From Bacillota bacterium (lineage in GTDB: Bacteria; Bacillota; Clostridia; Clostridiales; Clostridiaceae), in the NCBI GenBank assembly GCA_023445445.1, contig JAEXLD010000041.1, positions 1-64,000 of the forward strand: a stretch of DNA of 64,000 nt, in the 5' to 3' direction. Shown piece after piece: positions 1-7,820 of the stretch. Each line of letters opens with the position of its first letter. Positions within the stretch are counted from its first letter, which is position 1. Under the pieces are notes generated by a model that did no database searches, was not told the DNA's origin, and was given only the letters and a program-made list of their open reading frames with translations. The position numbers were made by a program, and so were the translations under genes.

Positions 1-593
1 GAGGAGGAATCCTTGAAGATGGAAGTATGTATGTATTAGGTGGATCTTGGAACTATATGAATGCAATTGCAGGAATTTTAAATATTATTACAATTACAGG
101 ATGGGTAGGTATATGTATTCGTAAGAAAACTAAGAAAGATGGAAGCATGGATATGCTTTGGCCTGATATGCTTTGGTTTTGGATAATAGCTTATGATTTA
201 TGGAATTTTGCCTATACTTATAATGCATTGCCAGGACATTCATGGTATTGTGGTTTTGCATTATTACTAGCACCTACAGTGTGTGCCTTCACAATAGGAA
301 AAGGGGCATGGCTTCAGCATCGTGCACAAACCCTAGCTTTATGGTGTATGTTTGCACAAACATTCCCAGCTTTTATTGACAAAGGTAAATTTGCTGTTTC
401 ATCTACCTATAACGAAAATTATTTATTTATATTTAGTTCATTAGCACTACTTTCAAATATAGCTGTAGCTATATATATGATTTATAAAGTTAGAAAAACA
501 AACCGTCATCCATACAAGGGTGAACTTTACACTGACTTAAAGAAATACAAAGAAGTTAAAGAACTATCAGAAGGTTCCTTAATCTATAAATAA
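1..593 (+). CDS. DUF5692-like membrane protein, 3' part only
   Basis: The reading frame is open from the first bases of the window through the first internal ATG (27), so the true start lies outside and only about 196 C-terminal codons are seen. The protein is hydrophobic, with about five membrane segments rich in Trp, Tyr and Phe (for example around the MLWFWIIAYDLWNF stretch) and a charged Lys/Glu-rich cytoplasmic-looking tail. The overall look matches the DUF5692 family of uncharacterised membrane proteins. This is from family memory, not a search. Function is unknown. An AT-rich inverted repeat follows the stop codon. Confidence 0.7.
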   Translation, partial: GGILEDGSMYVLGGSWNYMNAIAGILNIITITGWVGICIRKKTKKDGSMDMLWPDMLWFWIIAYDLWNFAYTYNALPGHSWYCGFALLLAPTVCAFTIGKGAWLQHRAQTLALWCMFAQTFPAFIDKGKFAVSSTYNENYLFIFSSLALLSNIAVAIYMIYKVRKTNRHPYKGELYTDLKKYKEVKELSEGSLIYK

Positions 594-601
594 AACTAAT
601 A

Positions 602-659
602 AAATGAAAAATGTAGAATTATTGATATAATTTGTTCCATTAATTTTACATTTTTCATT
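602..659. terminator. AT-rich inverted repeat after the DUF5692 gene
   Basis: The arm AAATGAAAAATGTAGAATT (602-620) pairs with 641-659 with about two mismatches. It lies between the DUF5692 stop and the cbiM ribosome binding site. There is no GC core and no clean T run, so it is a weak terminator candidate or simply a structured spacer. Confidence 0.35.
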
Positions 660-693
660 CTACATTCTTAATTTAAAATGGGGGGTGTTTTTT

Positions 694-1698
694 ATGCATA
701 TGGCTGATGCACTTGTTAATACTACTGTAGCTGGAATAATGTATGGAGGTACTGCAATAGTAACAGGATATTCCATAAAAAAGGTAAGAGAAGAAAATGA
801 TCCGAAAAAAATTCCCTTAATGGGGGTTATGGGGGCCTTTGTATTTGCAGCTCAAATGATAAATTTTACAGTTCCAGGGACAGGTTCCTCTGGTCATCTT
901 TGTGGAGGTATTTTATTATCTGCCATATTAGGACCCTTTGCAGGTTTCCTTACAATGATTGGAGTTTTAGCTATACAAGCTTTAATTTTTGCTGATGGAG
1001 GAATACTTGCATTAGGTTGTAATATATGGAATATAGCCTTTTATGGCTGTTTTATAGGAGCTTCATTAATATGGAAACCTATTATGAAAAGAAAAGCTAC
1101 TAAAGGTAAAATCATTCTAGCATCTATACTTGGGTCCATTGTTACACTACAAATAGGAGCTTTATCTGTTGGAATTGAAACCTTATCATCAGGAATTACA
1201 GACTTACCATTTTTAACTTTTATTTCAGTTATGCAACCAATACACTTAGCTATTGGGATAATAGAAGGACTTATTACTTCAGCTGTCTTATGTTTTATAT
1301 ATGAAGCAAGGCCTGAATTATTGTATGGAATTAATGAAACTTTAAATGAAAGTAAAAGAAGATTCTCCTTTAGACAAGTAATTATAGTATTTTCATTACT
1401 TACAATTTTAATATCTGGTGGACTTTCACTTTTTGCCTCTGAATACCCAGATGGATTGGAGTGGTCCATTGAAAAAATTACAAATTCTACGGAACTAGAG
1501 GTTTCAGGAGAGATATATGAAAATTTCGGAAAACTTCAGGAAAGTACCTCAGTATTACCAGATTATAATTTTAAAGATTCAGAATTAGCCTTAGGAACTT
1601 CTTTATCAGGAATTGTTGGAGGCTTAGTAGTTGCTACTGTTTGTATAGGGGGATGTTATTTATTCAAATTCTTTAGAAGAGAAGTTATAAATGAATAA
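694..1698 (+). CDS. cbiM: CbiM-type substrate-binding membrane protein of a cobalt/nickel ECF transporter, with C-terminal PDGLE domain
   Basis: Integral membrane S-component that captures Co2+ or Ni2+ for import by the CbiMQO energy-coupling-factor transporter. I chose ATG 694 over an upstream in-frame GTG (685). It follows a GGGGGG ribosome binding site, and it makes the protein begin Met-His-Met-Ala-Asp-Ala, the N-terminal metal-binding sequence of the CbiM/NikM family, where the amino group and His2 are ligands. The TGSSGH and ADGGILALGCN segments are also typical. After about residue 215 there is an added region with two membrane segments and a PDGLE motif beginning at residue 252. This resembles the CbiN/NikN-like PDGLE domain, so the small subunit is fused rather than separate. 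The gene overlaps cbiQ by 8 bases. Metal choice (Co or Ni) cannot be read from the sequence. No cobalamin riboswitch is visible upstream. Confidence 0.9.
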   Translation: MHMADALVNTTVAGIMYGGTAIVTGYSIKKVREENDPKKIPLMGVMGAFVFAAQMINFTVPGTGSSGHLCGGILLSAILGPFAGFLTMIGVLAIQALIFADGGILALGCNIWNIAFYGCFIGASLIWKPIMKRKATKGKIILASILGSIVTLQIGALSVGIETLSSGITDLPFLTFISVMQPIHLAIGIIEGLITSAVLCFIYEARPELLYGINETLNESKRRFSFRQVIIVFSLLTILISGGLSLFASEYPDGLEWSIEKITNSTELEVSGEIYENFGKLQESTSVLPDYNFKDSELALGTSLSGIVGGLVVATVCIGGCYLFKFFRREVINE

Positions 1699-2491
1699 AT
1701 TAAATAAAGCTCTTTATGAAATTCAAAGTATAGAAGACTTATCCATTAGAGATTACTTAGTAAATAAGATTCATCCATTGATTAAATTCATTTTAACAAT
1801 TACTTATATTTCTTTAGTTGTATCTATAGATAAATATAGTATAGGCCAAGTTATAGGAATGAGTATTTATCCAATAATACTTTTAATAACCTGCGATATA
1901 TCTTTAAAGGATACCTTTAAAAGATTAAAAATAGTATTACCATTTATATTGCTTATGGGAATATTTAATCCCTTTTTTGATAATAAAGTAATATTTACTA
2001 TAAATAGTATTAAAATTTCAGCAGGGGTAATTTCAATGATTACTCTTATAGTAAAAGGAGTCCTCACTATACTAGCATCATACTTATTAATAGCCACAAC
2101 CACTATTGATAAAATCTGTTATTCAATGGATAAAATACATTTACCAAAGATATTTATAACAGAAGTTTTATTTATATATAGATATATAACAGTACTAATT
2201 AAAGAAGGAAGTAGGATAACAGAAGCTTATAGTTTACGTGCTCCTAACCAAAAAGGAATTAATTATAAGGTTTGGGGTTCTCTTTTAGGACAACTCTTGC
2301 TTAGAAGTATTGATAAAGCTGAAAGTATATATGAAAGTATGTCTTTACGAGGATATTCAGGTAAGTTTTATTACTCTTATAATATTGAATATAATAAAAA
2401 AGATTATATTTATTTTATTATATGGTTAGCCATATTTATTACTGTAAGATTTTTTCCTATATTACAGATAGTAGGGAAAATATTTATTTAG
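1691..2491 (+). CDS. cbiQ: ECF transporter transmembrane (T) component, CbiQ family
   Basis: 266-residue membrane coupling protein that links the metal-binding CbiM to the ATPase CbiO. Several hydrophobic segments are visible. The two cytoplasmic coupling motifs of EcfT proteins appear in the second half as SLRAPN and, about 40 residues later, SMSLRGYSG, corresponding to the family Ala/Ser-Arg-Gly helices that dock on the ATPase. The start ATG lies inside the end of cbiM (8-base overlap) and cbiO follows after 9 bases, so the three genes form one translationally coupled operon. Confidence 0.9.
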   Translation: MNKLNKALYEIQSIEDLSIRDYLVNKIHPLIKFILTITYISLVVSIDKYSIGQVIGMSIYPIILLITCDISLKDTFKRLKIVLPFILLMGIFNPFFDNKVIFTINSIKISAGVISMITLIVKGVLTILASYLLIATTTIDKICYSMDKIHLPKIFITEVLFIYRYITVLIKEGSRITEAYSLRAPNQKGINYKVWGSLLGQLLLRSIDKAESIYESMSLRGYSGKFYYSYNIEYNKKDYIYFIIWLAIFITVRFFPILQIVGKIFI

Positions 2492-2500
2492 GAGGAAGAT

Positions 2501-3244
2501 ATGAGTCATATTCATATAGATGTAGAAAATCTATCCTTTGCTTATGAGAAAGAAGAGGCAATACTTAAGAATATTACATTTATAGCAAAAGAAAATGAAT
2601 CTATAGGAATAATTGGAGCAAATGGAGTTGGGAAATCAACTTTATTAAAGTTATTAGTAGGCCTTAATTTAAACTTTAAAGGCAGTATTAGGGTAGAAAA
2701 TATTCCAGTAGAGAAGAATACCTTAAGTATAATTAGAGAAAGAATAGGCTTTGTATTTCAAGATTCAGATAATCAACTATTTATGTCTAATGTATATGAG
2801 GATGTTGCTTTTGCACCACGTAATTATGGACTTTCAGAAGAGGAAGTTAAAATCCGAGTAGAAAATGCCTTAAATATGGTTCATATAAATAATCTTAAGG
2901 ATAAAAAAATACATAAACTTTCTGGTGGGGAAAAAAAACTTGCATCTATAGCAACCATATTTTCTATGACACCAGATATTATTTTAATGGATGAGCCATC
3001 CATTGCTTTAGATCCTAAAAATAGAAGAAACTTAATTAATATATTAAATGAATTTCAGCATTTAAAGATTATTGCTTCTCATGATTTAGATATGATTTTA
3101 GATACTTGTAGTAGGACTATTCTTATGTCAAATGGAGAAATTATAAAAGATGGAGATACAAGAGAAATTCTAACTGATAGAATTCTTTTAGAAGCTAATA
3201 ATTTGGAACTACCACTGTCTATGCAAAATAATATAAAATGCTGA
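2501..3244 (+). CDS. cbiO: ECF transporter ATP-binding protein, CbiO family
   Basis: 247-residue ABC ATPase powering metal uptake with CbiM and CbiQ. Visible motifs are Walker A GANGVGKST (39-47), a Q-loop region QDSDNQLF typical of EcfA/CbiO proteins, signature LSGGEKK (140-146), Walker B ILMDEPS with D164/E165, and a switch His in ASHDLDM. A good AGGAGG ribosome binding site precedes ATG 2501, overlapping the end of cbiQ. Only one ATPase gene is present, as is usual for metal-specific group I ECF systems. Confidence 0.93.
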   Translation: MSHIHIDVENLSFAYEKEEAILKNITFIAKENESIGIIGANGVGKSTLLKLLVGLNLNFKGSIRVENIPVEKNTLSIIRERIGFVFQDSDNQLFMSNVYEDVAFAPRNYGLSEEEVKIRVENALNMVHINNLKDKKIHKLSGGEKKLASIATIFSMTPDIILMDEPSIALDPKNRRNLINILNEFQHLKIIASHDLDMILDTCSRTILMSNGEIIKDGDTREILTDRILLEANNLELPLSMQNNIKC

Positions 3245-3307
3245 TTATATAAACATTATGAAAGTGATATAATCAGATTATGATTTGAAAAATTGGAGGG
3301 CTTATAA

Positions 3308-3634
3308 ATGCCGATGATAAAGTTTAAAGCTATAGAAATTGAAAAAGTTTGTATAGTAAGCAAAAAACTAATAGATGAATTAGAGGAATTAATTAAATGT
3401 CCAAGAGATTATTTTAGTTTATCAGTGGATAGGTGTATATATGTAAAGGATGGAGATTTCGTAAAAGGAGAAGCTGTGGTGGAAGTTTCATGGTTTGACA
3501 GAGGACAAGCTACTCAAGATATGGCTGCAAAAATAATTACTAAACATATTAATTCAGTAGGCTATAAAAATGTTGATGTTATATTTTATCCCTTAGATAA
3601 AAATAATTACTATGAAAATGGTGAGCATTTTTAA
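3308..3634 (+). CDS. DUF1904 family protein
   Basis: Small soluble 108-residue protein beginning MPMIKFKAIE, with the conserved look of DUF1904 (tautomerase-like fold, function unknown): an N-terminal strand, a CPRDYFSL segment and a VEVSWFDRGQ segment in the middle. The ribosome binding site GGAGGG is 6 bases before ATG. It lies 63 bases after cbiO on the same strand and is followed by a strong bidirectional terminator, so it could be the last gene of the transporter operon. No functional link to metal transport is known to me. Confidence 0.75.
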   Translation: MPMIKFKAIEIEKVCIVSKKLIDELEELIKCPRDYFSLSVDRCIYVKDGDFVKGEAVVEVSWFDRGQATQDMAAKIITKHINSVGYKNVDVIFYPLDKNNYYENGEHF

Positions 3635-3650
3635 TTGCTATAATATATTT

Positions 3651-3697
3651 AAAAAGTCATGTATTACAATCTTAATTTGTTATACATGACTTTTTAT
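3651..3697. terminator. Bidirectional terminator
   Basis: AAAAAGTCATGTAT (3651-3664) pairs perfectly with 3682-3695. The run of A on one side and T on the other lets it serve both the DUF1904 gene (plus) and sstT (minus). Confidence 0.85.
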
Positions 3698-3727
3698 ATT
3701 ACTTGTAATAATATTTTAATTTAAAAC

Positions 3728-4969
3728 TTAAACCACTTCTTTAGGTATAATTATTTCTTCTCCATTTTTACGTCTCTTTGCAAATTCAGCAGTAGCAGTA
3801 AAGAGAACGTCAGTTGAAGAGTTAAGAGTAGTTTCGAAAGAATCTTGTAAAACTCCTATAATAAATCCAACTCCAACTACTTGCATAGCAATATCATTTG
3901 GTATTCCAAATAAACTACAAGCTAATGGTATTAGTAATAATGATCCACCTGATACTCCTGAGGCCCCACTAGCAGCTATTGTAGCTAATAAGCTTAATAT
4001 AAGTGCTGTAGGGATGTCCACTTGAACACCAAGAGTATGTGCTGCAGCTAGAGTTAATACAGATATTGTAACAGAAGCTCCAGACATATTAACAGTTGCA
4101 CCTAATGGTATGGATACAGAATATGTATCTTTATCTAAGCCTAATCTTTCACAAAGTGCCATATTAACAGGAATATTTGCAGCTGAACTACGTGTAAAGA
4201 AAGCTGTAATTCCACTTTCTTTTAAACATTTAAAAACAAGAGGATAAGGATTTTGGCGGATATTAAAATATACTATAATTGGATTTACAATAAGTGCTAC
4301 AAAGATCATACATCCAAGTAAAACTGCAAGTAACTTTCCATAGCTTACGAAAGCTTGAATTCCATTAGTTGCAATAGCATCAAATACTAGTCCCATAATA
4401 CCTAATGGTGCAAATTCAATTACCCATCCCACCATTTTAGATAATGCATCTGAAAAATTTTCAATCATATCTTTGGTTTCTTCTTTAGCATTTTTTAAAG
4501 CAATTCCAAGAACTATAGCCCAAGATAATATTCCTATGTAATTAGCGTTAAATAGTGCCTTTATTGGATTATCTACAATATTAAGCAGTAGGTTTTTTAA
4601 AACCTCTACAATTCCTCCAGGAGGTGCAATACTTTCTGGCACAGACACTAATGTTAAATTTACTGGAAAAATAAAGCTTACTAAAACTCCAATAAAACCA
4701 CCCATAAATGTTCCAATTAAATAAAGCATAACAATAGACTTCATATTACTTTTATGCCCACTTTTATGATGAGATATAGCTGACATAACTAAGAAAAATA
4801 CAAGTATAGGTGCTATAGACTTTAAGGCTCCTACAAATAAAGATCCGAAGATAATAATAAATTTCCCTTTTTCTGGTATAGTTAAAGCTAGTATAATACC
4901 AACAATTAAACCTAGTATTATTCTTTTGACTATACTTAGTTCATTCCATTTCTTTAGTAAATTTTTCAA
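3728..4969 (-). CDS. sstT: Serine/threonine:sodium symporter SstT
   Basis: 413-residue member of the dicarboxylate/amino acid:cation symporter (DAACS) family, importing Ser/Thr with Na+. Multiple membrane segments are spread along the protein. The serine-rich re-entrant region FFTRSSAANIPVNM, the following LGATVNMSGASVT segment and the SGASGVSGGSLLLIPLA segment are characteristic of SstT and distinguish it from glutamate carriers. The length fits the family (about 400-415). Gene start MKNLLKKWNEL has a Gly-rich upstream region (GGGGG on the minus strand). It is monocistronic, divergent from the helicase, and shares the terminator at 3651-3697. Confidence 0.9.
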   Translation of the reverse strand: MKNLLKKWNELSIVKRIILGLIVGIILALTIPEKGKFIIIFGSLFVGALKSIAPILVFFLVMSAISHHKSGHKSNMKSIVMLYLIGTFMGGFIGVLVSFIFPVNLTLVSVPESIAPPGGIVEVLKNLLLNIVDNPIKALFNANYIGILSWAIVLGIALKNAKEETKDMIENFSDALSKMVGWVIEFAPLGIMGLVFDAIATNGIQAFVSYGKLLAVLLGCMIFVALIVNPIIVYFNIRQNPYPLVFKCLKESGITAFFTRSSAANIPVNMALCERLGLDKDTYSVSIPLGATVNMSGASVTISVLTLAAAHTLGVQVDIPTALILSLLATIAASGASGVSGGSLLLIPLACSLFGIPNDIAMQVVGVGFIIGVLQDSFETTLNSSTDVLFTATAEFAKRRKNGEEIIIPKEVV

Positions 4970-5234
4970 TTATTTTGCCCCCTAAATATATTATAAAAAT
5001 ATTATTTTATATATAACTTTTATAATTGTTTATAATAAAGTTACTATATATTCTAAATATTCTAGCATAAGTTTATCAGTAATAAAAGTAAATATTTAGA
5101 AAATTGTCAATAAAATAAAGATTTTGTTGATACTATATTTATAATGAGAAAATATTATTATATGTTTTGACATTACCTTAAACTATTGATAAAGTTTAAT
5201 AAGCATTAGTGAAATGAAAGAGGTAGATATATAA

Positions 5235-6359
5235 ATGAACTTTGAAAATCTTAAAATAAATGAAAATATTATCAATGGATTAAAAAATATGGGTATAAAT
5301 GAGCCTACAGAAATACAAAAAGAAATTATTCCAGCAGCTCTTAATGGAGAAAATTTAATTGGACAATCAGAAACTGGTACTGGTAAAACTTTAGCTTACA
5401 TTTTACCAACAATAGAAAAAATAGATACAAGCAAAAAGGAAATGCAATGCATAATACTAGCTCCAACACATGAGTTAGCTATTCAAATAAATAATACAAT
5501 TAATGAATTGAAAAAAGCAGCTAATTTAGATATTACTTCTACATCATTAATAGGTAGTGCCAATATAAAAAGACAAATAGATAGCTTAAAGGCAAAACCT
5601 CATATTATAGTTGGCTCTGCTGGAAGAATACTAGAATTAATAGGCAAAAAGAAAGTATCAGCACATACTATAAAAACTATTATAATTGATGAAGTAGATA
5701 AGCTTTTAGATAAAAATAATCTTCCAGTTATAAAGAACATAATAAAAGCTACTCAAAAACAAACTCAAGTTATGATGTTTTCAGCTACATTAAATAGTAA
5801 GACTTTAGATATAGCTAAGACTTTAAAAGATGATATAAAGATTATATCAGTTAAAAATAACAAGGTTAATGAAAATATAAGTCATAACTACATAAAAACT
5901 GATAGCAGAAGAAAAATTGATACTTTAAGAAAGCTTATACATGCAATAAAGGCAAAAAGAATTTTAGTATTTAATAATGATACTTATACTACAAATACAG
6001 CAATTGAAAATCTAACAGCTAGCAAAATAAAAATAGCAGCTATTGGTGGTAACAATAAAATGGAAGAAAGAAAAAAAGCCTTAGAAGACTTTAGAAAAGG
6101 TAATATTCAAGTTCTAATTGCTTCAGATGTAGCAGCAAGAGGATTAGATATAAAGGGTGTAACTCATGTTATTAATATGGATATTCCTGAAGATTCTAAT
6201 GATTATTTACATAGAGCAGGAAGAGTTGGAAGAGCAGGAGAAACAGGAGATGTATTTTCATTAGTTGATGATAGAGAAGAAAAAATAATAAAGAATCACG
6301 AAAAGAACTTTAAAATTAATATTGAAGAAAAGCATCTTTATAAAGGAAATATTGAATAA
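5235..6359 (+). CDS. DEAD-box-type RNA helicase with a DEVD motif II
   Basis: 374 residues containing the two RecA-like helicase domains and almost nothing else. Motifs in order: Q motif EPTEIQKEIIP, Walker A SETGTGKT, PTHELA, SAGR in place of TPGR, motif II DEVD (152-155) in place of DEAD, SAT (SATLN), then VLIASDVAARGLDI and HRAGRVGRAG in domain 2. Such proteins unwind RNA during ribosome assembly or mRNA decay, often in the cold. The protein lacks the basic or RBD C-terminal tails of DbpA/CshA. The ribosome binding site AAAGAGG precedes ATG. It is preceded by a 256-base spacer with no other gene. Confidence 0.88.
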   Translation: MNFENLKINENIINGLKNMGINEPTEIQKEIIPAALNGENLIGQSETGTGKTLAYILPTIEKIDTSKKEMQCIILAPTHELAIQINNTINELKKAANLDITSTSLIGSANIKRQIDSLKAKPHIIVGSAGRILELIGKKKVSAHTIKTIIIDEVDKLLDKNNLPVIKNIIKATQKQTQVMMFSATLNSKTLDIAKTLKDDIKIISVKNNKVNENISHNYIKTDSRRKIDTLRKLIHAIKAKRILVFNNDTYTTNTAIENLTASKIKIAAIGGNNKMEERKKALEDFRKGNIQVLIASDVAARGLDIKGVTHVINMDIPEDSNDYLHRAGRVGRAGETGDVFSLVDDREEKIIKNHEKNFKINIEEKHLYKGNIE

Positions 6360-6364
6360 AAATA

Positions 6365-6373
6365 TGGTATAAT
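6365..6373 (+). promoter_or_regulatory. Extended -10 promoter for the small toxin-like gene
   Basis: TGGTATAAT (6365-6373) is a perfect extended -10 element just after the helicase stop codon, followed by AGTAAGG. No good -35 is seen. It would start a transcript with a structured leader of about 90 bases before the small ORF at 6472. Confidence 0.5.
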
Positions 6374-6403
6374 AGTAAGGTAAGGAAACTTATGGTAAGT
6401 TAT

Positions 6404-6463
6404 CCTTCTTTCTTAGGTTAAGTGTTACAAATTGTCTATGGCAATTTATACAAAGAAAGAAGG
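6404..6463 (+). promoter_or_regulatory. Leader hairpin that sequesters the ribosome binding site
   Basis: CCTTCTTTCTT (6404-6414) is perfectly complementary to AAGAAAGAAGG (6453-6463). The 3' arm is the Shine-Dalgarno sequence (GAAGGTGG) of the 54-codon ORF at 6472. The loop has its own small hairpin (AAATTG/CAATTT). This arrangement would keep the message translationally silent, a common property of type I toxin mRNAs. Confidence 0.6.
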
Positions 6464-6471
6464 TGGTATCT

Positions 6472-6636
6472 ATGTCAGAATTTATACAGGCTTTGCTTAT
6501 AATTAGTTTAACTATAGTTGCTATAGTTTCAATTGTATTTGGAAAGAAATTCTCAACGAAAGTTGATAAAAGTATAGATGGTGTTACAGCTGAATTAACT
6601 GTAACTGAAGATAAAGATCCAAAAAGAAAAAAGTAG
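6472..6636 (+). CDS. Small membrane protein, candidate type I toxin
   Basis: 54 codons, below usual ORF cut-offs. It encodes a short N-terminal stretch MSEFIQ, one membrane span (about residues 6-23, LLIISLTIVAIVSIVF core) and a charged C-terminal tail ending PKRKK. One membrane segment plus a basic/charged tail is the shape of many Firmicute type I toxins (TxpA/BsrG/Fst class), but I do not recognise the exact family. The ribosome binding site GAAGGTGG is 5 bases before ATG and is buried in a perfect hairpin. The stop codon lies inside the terminator stem at 6623-6670. A convergent extended -10 promoter at 6723-6730 could make an antisense RNA across it. The annotation as toxin is inference from layout; a harmless small membrane protein is the alternative. 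Confidence 0.55.
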   Translation: MSEFIQALLIISLTIVAIVSIVFGKKFSTKVDKSIDGVTAELTVTEDKDPKRKK

Positions 6637-6670
6637 CCCACACTCGCAAAGTAAAGCTACTTTTTCTTTA
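6623..6670. terminator. Terminator at the end of the small ORF, possibly bidirectional
   Basis: The purine-rich arm ending GTAGC (6623-6637) pairs with GCTACTTTTTCTTT (6656-6669) with one bulge. T-rich on the plus side and A-rich on the minus side, so it could end both the ORF transcript and a convergent antisense RNA. The loop contains CCACACTCGC. Confidence 0.6.
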
Positions 6671-6722
6671 AACATATCATAAGCCATAGGTCAAATGTAA
6701 CACTTGACCTTTCCTTACTAAT

Positions 6723-6730
6723 ATTATAAC
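6723..6730 (-). promoter_or_regulatory. Convergent antisense promoter (candidate antitoxin RNA)
   Basis: Read on the minus strand, TGTTATAAT is a perfect extended -10 element with a poor -35 (TTGTAT) 18 bases upstream. A transcript would begin near 6716 with AGTAAGG, very like the start of the opposing plus-strand transcript, then fold into a GGTCAA/TTGACC hairpin and run leftward over the 3' end of the small ORF. Confidence 0.45.
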
Positions 6731-6759
6731 ATAATTTAAAATAAATATACAATAATTTC

Positions 6760-6787
6760 AGGTCAAGTTTATATCTTGGCCTTTTTA
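6760..6787 (+). terminator. Second downstream terminator
   Basis: AGGTCAAG (6760-6767) pairs with CTTGGCCT (6775-6782), followed by TTTTT on the plus strand. It would stop any plus-strand transcript that reads through the first terminator and would make that longer RNA fully overlap the antisense RNA. Confidence 0.6.
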
Positions 6788-6828
6788 TTTTATTGATATT
6801 TATAAAAATATTACCCCGTAATCAATTT

Positions 6829-7410
6829 TTATTTAATTTTACTTTTTACAATACATATACCTTGAGTCATAGTTCCCATAGGACAATATACGCACCAAGA
6901 TTTAGGTTTGTATAAAAACATAGTGATAAATCCAAGTATAGTAGATGTAAGCATCATACTATAAAAACCAAAAGCAAATTGACCAATCCATGGAGTAACA
7001 TTTGTTAAATCCGTAAGCTTCCATGGTAATTTAAATGTCCACATGAGAGTTATAACTTCTTTTAATTCTGTAGCTCCACTAAATACTAAGGTTGTAACAT
7101 ATAACATATTAACAAACATAGTTAAAAAGAATATTAAAAATCCATATCTAAACCACTTTGTTTTTAAAAACTTAGGAATAGGTTTATTTCTTGAAAATTT
7201 TGCTCCAATAATTTCTAAAAGTTGCCCTCGGCCACAGTATATATTACAATAAGCTTTGTCCTTTTTAGTAAAGCTAATTATTAAAGGGATAGTAAAGCAT
7301 AATAATCCAAGCCAAGCAAATAAAATATTAAATAGTCCTAATGTAAAATAAAGTATAGTTCCAATCCAAAGATAATCATACCAATTCTTTTTCTTCTTCT
7401 TTTTATTCAT
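6829..7410 (-). CDS. Membrane 4Fe-4S binding protein (NapH/CcoG-like)
   Basis: About 193 residues from the ATG at 7410, chosen because it follows a GAGGGGG ribosome binding site and overlaps the ferredoxin stop codon (TAATG), giving translational coupling. An upstream in-frame start at 7455 would overlap the ferredoxin gene by 45 bases. The protein has a Lys-rich N terminus, about four membrane segments and two cysteine clusters: CNIYCGRG near the first third and WCVYCPMG at the C terminus, as in the electron-transfer membrane proteins of the NapH/CcoG/RdxA type. Each cluster has only two Cys in view, so the Fe-S ligation may be incomplete. It probably passes electrons to or from the co-transcribed ferredoxin. 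The partner enzyme is not in the window. Confidence 0.7.
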   Translation of the reverse strand: MNKKKKKKNWYDYLWIGTILYFTLGLFNILFAWLGLLCFTIPLIISFTKKDKAYCNIYCGRGQLLEIIGAKFSRNKPIPKFLKTKWFRYGFLIFFLTMFVNMLYVTTLVFSGATELKEVITLMWTFKLPWKLTDLTNVTPWIGQFAFGFYSMMLTSTILGFITMFLYKPKSWCVYCPMGTMTQGICIVKSKIK

Positions 7411-7625
7411 TATTGAATTACCCCCTCTTTGATTTCTATTACAGATGCGGGACATGCCTTAACACACTTAGAGCAACCAACACATTTATCAATATTAACC
7501 TCTGCATAAATACCCTTATATACAGCAATGGCTCCAAAAGGGCAAACTTTTTGACAAACTCCACAAGCAACACAATATTTTGTATCAACGGAAGCCTTCC
7601 TTTTAATTGTTTGTTTTGTCATCAT
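7410..7625 (-). CDS. 2[4Fe-4S] ferredoxin
   Basis: 71-residue ferredoxin with two full cysteine motifs, CVACGVCQKVCP and CVGCSKCVKACP, each able to bind a 4Fe-4S cluster. An AGGAGG ribosome binding site stands just before two consecutive ATG codons. Its stop overlaps the start of the membrane Fe-S protein gene, so the two form an operon. Upstream at 7689-7703 is an inverted repeat placed like a CRP/FNR class II activator site, and the entire promoter is duplicated in decayed form at 14551-14660. The first 12 residues are basic and lie outside the clusters. Confidence 0.9.
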   Translation of the reverse strand: MMTKQTIKRKASVDTKYCVACGVCQKVCPFGAIAVYKGIYAEVNIDKCVGCSKCVKACPASVIEIKEGVIQ

Positions 7626-7661
7626 AATCCTCCTAGCAATATAGATTTTCTCACATTGCCT

Positions 7662-7703
7662 ATTTTACGTTAATACTTCAAATTAGACTGTAACAAAATC
7701 ACA
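7662..7703 (-). promoter_or_regulatory. Ferredoxin operon promoter with CRP/FNR-type dyad
   Basis: On the minus strand a TAAAAT -10 box (7662-7667 on plus as ATTTTA) lies downstream of the dyad TGTGATTTTGTTACA (7689-7703). The dyad centre falls about 41 bases before the expected transcription start, the class II position for CRP/FNR-family activators. No good -35 is present, which fits an activated promoter. The same arrangement, with a perfect dyad, is kept in the related sequence at 14551-14660. Which regulator binds is not known; HcpR-type factors are one possibility. Confidence 0.5.
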
Positions 7704-7820
7704 TACTATATAAAATATTGTAGAATTGGGGATAATATAATACATTATAATATAATACATTGTTTTTTTTCTAAACTCATATAAGATAGAGTTATATAAG
7801 TTAACTAGGAGGTTGGAAGC

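Noticed and set aside
594..693. Cobalamin or NiCo riboswitch before cbiM
   Set aside because: Only about 90 bases lie between the genes and none of the conserved boxes are visible.
6390..6641. 83-residue open frame opposite the small toxin-like gene
   Set aside because: It lacks a ribosome binding site and runs through the leader hairpin and terminator; it is the complement of the small plus-strand gene.
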